Shown here: positions 50,983-54,189 of the stretch, piece by piece
Numbering within the stretch: the first letter of the stretch is position 1
Layout of the letters: each line of letters starts with the position of its first letter
Position numbers and translations under genes: made by a program
The notes under the pieces: model-generated
Seen by the model: only the letters and a program-made list of their open reading frames with translations
The model's database searches: none
Told to the model about the DNA's origin: nothing
Source of the DNA: Candidatus Aminicenantes bacterium UBA2190
GTDB taxonomy: Bacteria > Acidobacteriota > Aminicenantia > UBA2199
Direction of reading: 5' to 3'
Assembly: GCA_002335385.1 (NCBI GenBank)
Contig: DCVK01000062.1
Span: forward strand, 1 to 54,189
DNA length: 54,189 bases

Positions 50983-51024
50983 CGTGGCGCACGCCGTCAC
51001 CCAGCGCGGCGACGCCCCCTGAGC

Positions 51025-51762
51025 ATGCCCCAGGCCTCGACCCCGGCCCTGGTCCTTGCCGCCTCCCCCCTGAACGAGCAGGACAAGCTGGTCACGCTGC
51101 TGACGGCCGAGCAGGGATTGCTGAAGGCCGTGGCCCCCGGTGCGGCGAAGATGAAGAACCGCTTCGGCTCGCTGCTGGAGCCATTCACCGAGGGGGACTT
51201 CCACTATTACTGGCGCGAGGACCGGGAGCTGGTCACCCTCGGCAAGGGAGAGATCAGGAAGAGCTTTTTCACCGTGGTATCCGCGGCGGAGAATGTCTTT
51301 TACTTCTATCTCCTGGCCGAGATCACGCTGAAGTTCATGCAGCCCGGCCACCGCGACGTCCGTGTCTACAAGCTGCTGCTGGCCATTTTGCGGTCCCGGG
51401 AGAAAGGGGTGGCCATGGACTGGCTGCTGCTCTATTTCCTGGTCTGGCTTTTGCGCAGCGAGGGGCTACTGTTCAACCCGGGGCGCTGCTCGAACTGCGG
51501 CGCCCGCGACCTCGAGCGGGCCTGGCTGCGCAGCGACTACCGCGGGCTGCTCTGTCCCGACTGCCGCACGGGCGAACGCCTGGCGCTGGACCGCGCCGAG
51601 CTGGAGTTCATCGCCTGGACCGCCGTTCATGCTCCGGGGCAATGCGCCGGGTGGGCCGATCGCTTTGTTCCGGCGGGCCTGATCCGCATCCTGACGGGAA
51701 AGATCGAGCACCACGGCGAGTTCACGCTGCAGTCGCGGCGCTACCTCCGCGAATTCCACTGA
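51025..51762 (+). CDS. recO: DNA repair protein RecO
   Basis: 245 residues: N-terminal OB-fold (ALVLAASPLNEQDKLVTLLTAEQGLL), helical domain and a zinc-finger CSNC...CPDC in the C-terminal third. RecO loads RecA onto SSB-coated DNA with RecR. It is 42 bases after the LysE gene. Confidence 0.93.
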   Translation: MPQASTPALVLAASPLNEQDKLVTLLTAEQGLLKAVAPGAAKMKNRFGSLLEPFTEGDFHYYWREDRELVTLGKGEIRKSFFTVVSAAENVFYFYLLAEITLKFMQPGHRDVRVYKLLLAILRSREKGVAMDWLLLYFLVWLLRSEGLLFNPGRCSNCGARDLERAWLRSDYRGLLCPDCRTGERLALDRAELEFIAWTAVHAPGQCAGWADRFVPAGLIRILTGKIEHHGEFTLQSRRYLREFH

Positions 51763-51770
51763 AATGAAAA

Positions 51771-51794
51771 GGGGGAGGGAAAATCCCCTCCCCC
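51771..51794 (-). terminator. Intrinsic terminator for the barrel-protein gene
   Basis: GGGGGAGGG (51771-51779) pairs with CCCTCCCCC (51786-51794). On the minus strand a TTTTC run follows, so it ends transcription of the 51816-52331 gene. The plus-strand side lacks an immediate T run. Confidence 0.65.
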
Positions 51795-51815
51795 GGCAGC
51801 TAGAATCTTTTTCGC

Positions 51816-52331
51816 TCAGATCGGGAACGTGACTCCCAGCAGGCCGCCCACGCCGGTCCAGTCGCCGATGACGCTGAAATTCAGTCGCAGGCTGACGGCC
51901 ATCTTCTCGGAGAACCAGTAGCGGCCGGCGACAAAGGGAGAGAGATAGAGGCCCGAAGAACCGGAATAGCCCCCCTTGGCGGAGAAGATCGCGAAGCCCA
52001 GGCTGGCGCCGGCGAACAGGTCGAGTTTGTCCACATCGAGCCGGGTGAAATGATAGGCGCCGTCGACCGACGGCATGATGATGGTGCCCTGGCTCCAGAT
52101 CCACATCATGACCGTGCCGCCGATGCCGATGTTCTCGGTCATGGCGTACTCGAAGTTGGCGCCGAAGGGGACGGCATAGGAATTGAGGCCGATCTGCGGG
52201 GTAAGGTACATCTCGCCTTTCTTGAATTCGAGCGGGGCATATTTCTTTCCCTTCTGGGGGGCCGCCGCCAGGGCCAGGGATGAGCCAACGATCACGACCA
52301 GCAGCGCGACCAGGATTTTATTGATTTTCAT
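51816..52331 (-). CDS. Small outer-membrane beta-barrel-like protein
   Basis: 171 residues. Signal peptide (MKINKILVALLVVIVGSSLALAA) followed by alternating hydrophobic strands with Gly and aromatic residues (GLNSYAVPFGANFEYAMTENI; DLFAGASLGFAIFSAKGGYSG; YLSPFVAGRYWFSEKMAVSLR). This pattern fits a small OmpW/outer-membrane-type barrel. AGGAGG precedes ATG 52331; the longer open frame to 52442 lacks support. Function unknown. Confidence 0.72.
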   Translation of the reverse strand: MKINKILVALLVVIVGSSLALAAAPQKGKKYAPLEFKKGEMYLTPQIGLNSYAVPFGANFEYAMTENIGIGGTVMMWIWSQGTIIMPSVDGAYHFTRLDVDKLDLFAGASLGFAIFSAKGGYSGSSGLYLSPFVAGRYWFSEKMAVSLRLNFSVIGDWTGVGGLLGVTFPI

Positions 52332-52347
52332 GTTTCCTCCTGGGGCG

Positions 52348-52376
52348 ATAGTAACCGGAAGCGCAGGAAAAATCAA
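52348..52376 (-). promoter_or_regulatory. Promoter for the barrel-protein gene
   Basis: Minus strand TTGATT (52371-52376), 17-base spacer, TACTAT (52348-52353). A ~10-base leader contains GGAGG. Confidence 0.55.
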
Positions 52377-52389
52377 GATAGGGGCCGGG

Positions 52390-53439
52390 TCATTCGCCGC
52401 ACATGGCCGCGGCCACGGGCTTGAGGGAGGGGACGCTGGCAAAGACGATCTGGATGGCCGCGGTGATGGGGACGGCCAGGAACATGCCGACCACGCCCCA
52501 CAGCCAGCCCCAGAAGATCAGCGAGAGCAGGATGATGATTGGCGAGAGGTTCATGCTCTTGCCCATGACCTGCGGCTCGAGCACGTTGCCCATGGCGAAC
52601 TGCATGGCCATCAAGGCAACGCTGACCAGGATGAATCGCGGCGAGAAGCCATACTTGAGAAATGTGATCAGCGCCGGGAATAAGGTGCTGAGCAGCGAGC
52701 CGAAGGTGGGGATGTAATTCAGCAAAAAGACCAGCAGGGCGGAGAAGATAAGAAAATCGACCCGGCCCACGATCAGGATCAGCGCCGCCAGCGCGGCGGT
52801 GGCCGCGCTCATCAGGGTCTTGATGAACAGATAATGCTGGATTCTGGCTTCGATGGTCGTGACCATGTCCAGCAACTCCTCCGCCCGATGCGGGGAGAGG
52901 GTCCGGGCGATGCGGGTGACCATCGGCACCTTCTCGCCCAGCATGAACATCAGCAGCAGCAGCACCAGCAGGAGGTTGCCGATAAAACTGGTAAAATTGC
53001 CCATGGTCCCCGAAACCAGAGCCGTGATCTGGGCGGGATTGAAAATATTATCCCAATCGATGCCGGCAATGTAATGCTTGACATCGATCAGCGGCAGCTT
53101 AAGATTGGCCAGCGTACTCTTGAGCAGCTGCGTCACCCTTTCACTGTAGGCCGGGAATTGGTGGATGAAGGAGGCGGTGCCGGTGAAGAGCAGCAGGCCG
53201 CTGAGGTAGAGGCAGACGAAGATGGCCGCCAGCACGCCGGCCAAAACCAGGGGCTTGGGGACGCGCCATCCCAGCAGCCGGTGCACGACGCCGTTGAGCA
53301 GGAAGTAAAGGAACAGTGCAAAACAGAAAGGGATGAAGATGGCGCGCAGCTCCCGCAGAACGATCACGAAGAAAACGGCGGCGATGAAGGCGAATGCCGC
53401 CTTCAGGAGCCCCGCGTCGCGCCGGGGGCCGTCAGCCAT
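52390..53439 (-). CDS. AI-2E family transporter (PerM/YdiK type)
   Basis: 349 residues with about eight membrane helices, including FAFIAAVFFVIVLRELRAIFIPFCFALFLYF-type N-terminal pair and the C-terminal NYIPTFGSLLSTLFPALITFL and GNVLEPQVMGKSMNLSPIIILLSL segments diagnostic for the family. Substrate range is broad (AI-2, ions, small solutes) and cannot be told here. It overlaps the upstream small membrane-protein gene by eight bases. Confidence 0.9.
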   Translation of the reverse strand: MADGPRRDAGLLKAAFAFIAAVFFVIVLRELRAIFIPFCFALFLYFLLNGVVHRLLGWRVPKPLVLAGVLAAIFVCLYLSGLLLFTGTASFIHQFPAYSERVTQLLKSTLANLKLPLIDVKHYIAGIDWDNIFNPAQITALVSGTMGNFTSFIGNLLLVLLLLMFMLGEKVPMVTRIARTLSPHRAEELLDMVTTIEARIQHYLFIKTLMSAATAALAALILIVGRVDFLIFSALLVFLLNYIPTFGSLLSTLFPALITFLKYGFSPRFILVSVALMAMQFAMGNVLEPQVMGKSMNLSPIIILLSLIFWGWLWGVVGMFLAVPITAAIQIVFASVPSLKPVAAAMCGE

Positions 53440-53788
53440 AGTTCTCGATCTGGTCCACGACCTCGATGACCTCGGTGCGTTTGAAGAACAGGTAATTGGT
53501 CACCATGCGGTAGGAGAACGAGTAATGGATGACGCCGCGTTCCAGCTCGGCGGCGATTTCCAGGATCTCGATCTCCCGCTTCAGCAGGATCTCCTCGATG
53601 ACCGCCACCAGCGCGGCGTTTTCCCGGTCGCCGCCGCGCGTGCTTCCCAGCGTGTCGAACACTTCCTTCTTGATCTGCTTTTTCTCCAGGTTGCTGCCGA
53701 TGAACTGGAAAGCCATGTAGCCGCCGATGACCAGGATCGTCATGGCGATCAAGCTCATGAAAGTCATTTTCCCGCTTTGTCTTTTCAT
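53432..53788 (-). CDS. Hypothetical single-pass membrane protein
   Basis: 118 residues: one N-terminal helix (MTFMSLIAMTILVIGGYMAFQFIG), then a small mixed domain (ENAALVAVIEEILLKREIEILEIAAELERG). No family recognised. GGAGGGAA precedes the ATG at 53788. It sits between sucD and the AI-2E transporter gene in one operon. Confidence 0.65.
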   Translation of the reverse strand: MKRQSGKMTFMSLIAMTILVIGGYMAFQFIGSNLEKKQIKKEVFDTLGSTRGGDRENAALVAVIEEILLKREIEILEIAAELERGVIHYSFSYRMVTNYLFFKRTEVIEVVDQIENYG

Positions 53789-53825
53789 CGTGTTCCCTCC
53801 TTGCATCATGCGGAACTCCCGCGAT

Positions 53826-54189
53826 TCAGCCCAGGATCCTTTTCAGCGACCGCCCGATCTCGGCCGGGTTCTCCACCACGTGCACGCCGTGCTCGCGGAG
53901 CACCGCCATCTTCTCGGCGGCGGTGCCGCGGCCGCCGGAGATGATGGCCCCGGCATGGCCCATGCGCCGGCCGGGCGGCGCGGTCTGGCCGGCGATGAAC
54001 GACAGCACCGGCTTGGCGAACCCCTTGCCGATGTACTCCGCGGCCTGTTCCTCCATGGCGCCGCCGATCTCGCCGATCATGACCACCGCCGCGGTCTGCT
54101 CGTCGGCGCCGAACAACTCCAGGGCGTCGACGAAGGTGGTGCCGATGATCGGGCCGCCGCCGATGCCGATGCAGGTGGACTGGCCGAGG
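53826..54189 (-). CDS. sucD: Succinyl-CoA ligase alpha subunit, C-terminal part
   Basis: Cut by the window edge: only the last ~120 codons are present. Visible are STCIGIGGGPIIGTTFVDAL, GEIGGAMEEQAAEYI, and RRMGHAGAIISGGRGTA with the phosphorylated catalytic His. These match SucD, which makes succinate and ATP/GTP from succinyl-CoA in the TCA cycle. The open frame continues beyond 54189. 37 bases separate it from the next gene. Confidence 0.93.
   Translation of the reverse strand, partial: LGQSTCIGIGGGPIIGTTFVDALELFGADEQTAAVVMIGEIGGAMEEQAAEYIGKGFAKPVLSFIAGQTAPPGRRMGHAGAIISGGRGTAAEKMAVLREHGVHVVENPAEIGRSLKRILG

Overview
The window carries two kinds of DNA. Bases 1 to about 2,900 are AT-rich (one 60-base line, 2641-2700, is 30% G+C) and hold pgpA, the CinA C-terminal domain gene (pncC), thpR, recA and the first ~90 codons of alaS. 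From about 2,990 to the end the DNA is GC-rich (line 3061-3120 is 70% G+C), with codons that mostly end in G or C. The switch lies inside the alaS reading frame, in a strongly conserved stretch. The left end is therefore either an assembly chimera or a homologous replacement from an unrelated donor, and the two parts should not be assigned to one organism without checking.

The GC-rich part is bacterial and Gram-negative: it has TonB/ExbB/ExbD, a lipoprotein, a small outer-membrane-like barrel protein, and a MacA-type adaptor with its ABC partners. FeoAB, a ferritin/rubrerythrin-like protein, a nitroreductase and a short-form MoaA fit an anaerobic or microaerophilic life. The Gly-Val repeat TonB, the operon styles and the intergenic repeat types resemble Acidobacteriota/Aminicenantota metagenome genomes, but this placement is low-confidence inference.

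Layout. 5.2-10.4 kb (+): lytic transglycosylase, membrane protein, lipid kinase, oligopeptide-type binding lipoprotein and Ycf46-like AAA ATPase, tightly coupled. 10.6-14.1 kb: Mut7-C protein, then on the minus strand an acyltransferase-like membrane protein, a DUF362 protein and larB, with a promoter and a 17-codon leader ORF before DUF362. 14.2-17.5 kb: MacA/MacB-type efflux system. 17.7-19.8 kb: a D-Ala-D-Ala-ligase-like ATP-grasp enzyme convergent with a zinc metallopeptidase. 20.1-23.6 kb: molybdenum cofactor operon moeA-moaA-moaC-MOSC-mogA behind a clear promoter and a folded leader (possible Moco riboswitch). 23.7-27.4 kb: palindromic repeat element, response regulator, RNase HI, nitroreductase/ferritin pair, TlpA-like protein. 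27.5-31.3 kb: NusG-like regulator, APS kinase, ATP sulfurylase and an alkaline-phosphatase-superfamily enzyme. 31.3-36.8 kb (-): glycolytic operon gap-pgk-tpiA-secG followed by tRNA-Leu(GAG) and tRNA-Ser(GCU), then a RodZ-like protein and a helical repeat protein. 36.9-39.4 kb (+): SPFH/zinc-ribbon pair and a second lipid kinase. 39.5-47.9 kb (-): tonB-exbB-exbD, tgt-yajC-secD-secF, UDP-glucuronate decarboxylase and a TPR protein. 48.0-51.8 kb (+): feoAB, a LysE-type transporter and recO. 51.8-54.2 kb (-): sucD (cut by the window edge), a small membrane protein, an AI-2E-family transporter and a barrel protein.

A pattern runs through the GC-rich part. Sigma-70-type promoters with 17-18 bp spacers stand out clearly. 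Some end their -10 box only 5-8 bases before the start codon and have no useful Shine-Dalgarno sequence, which predicts leaderless mRNAs. Those with longer leaders mostly have a good Shine-Dalgarno sequence. I did not find a CRISPR array, insertion sequence, prophage or known defence system. The most unusual items are the alaS composition break, the leaderless promoter set, the moeA leader, the leader ORF before DUF362, the duplicated tRNA-Ser 3' end and the NusG-like/PAPS gene cluster.
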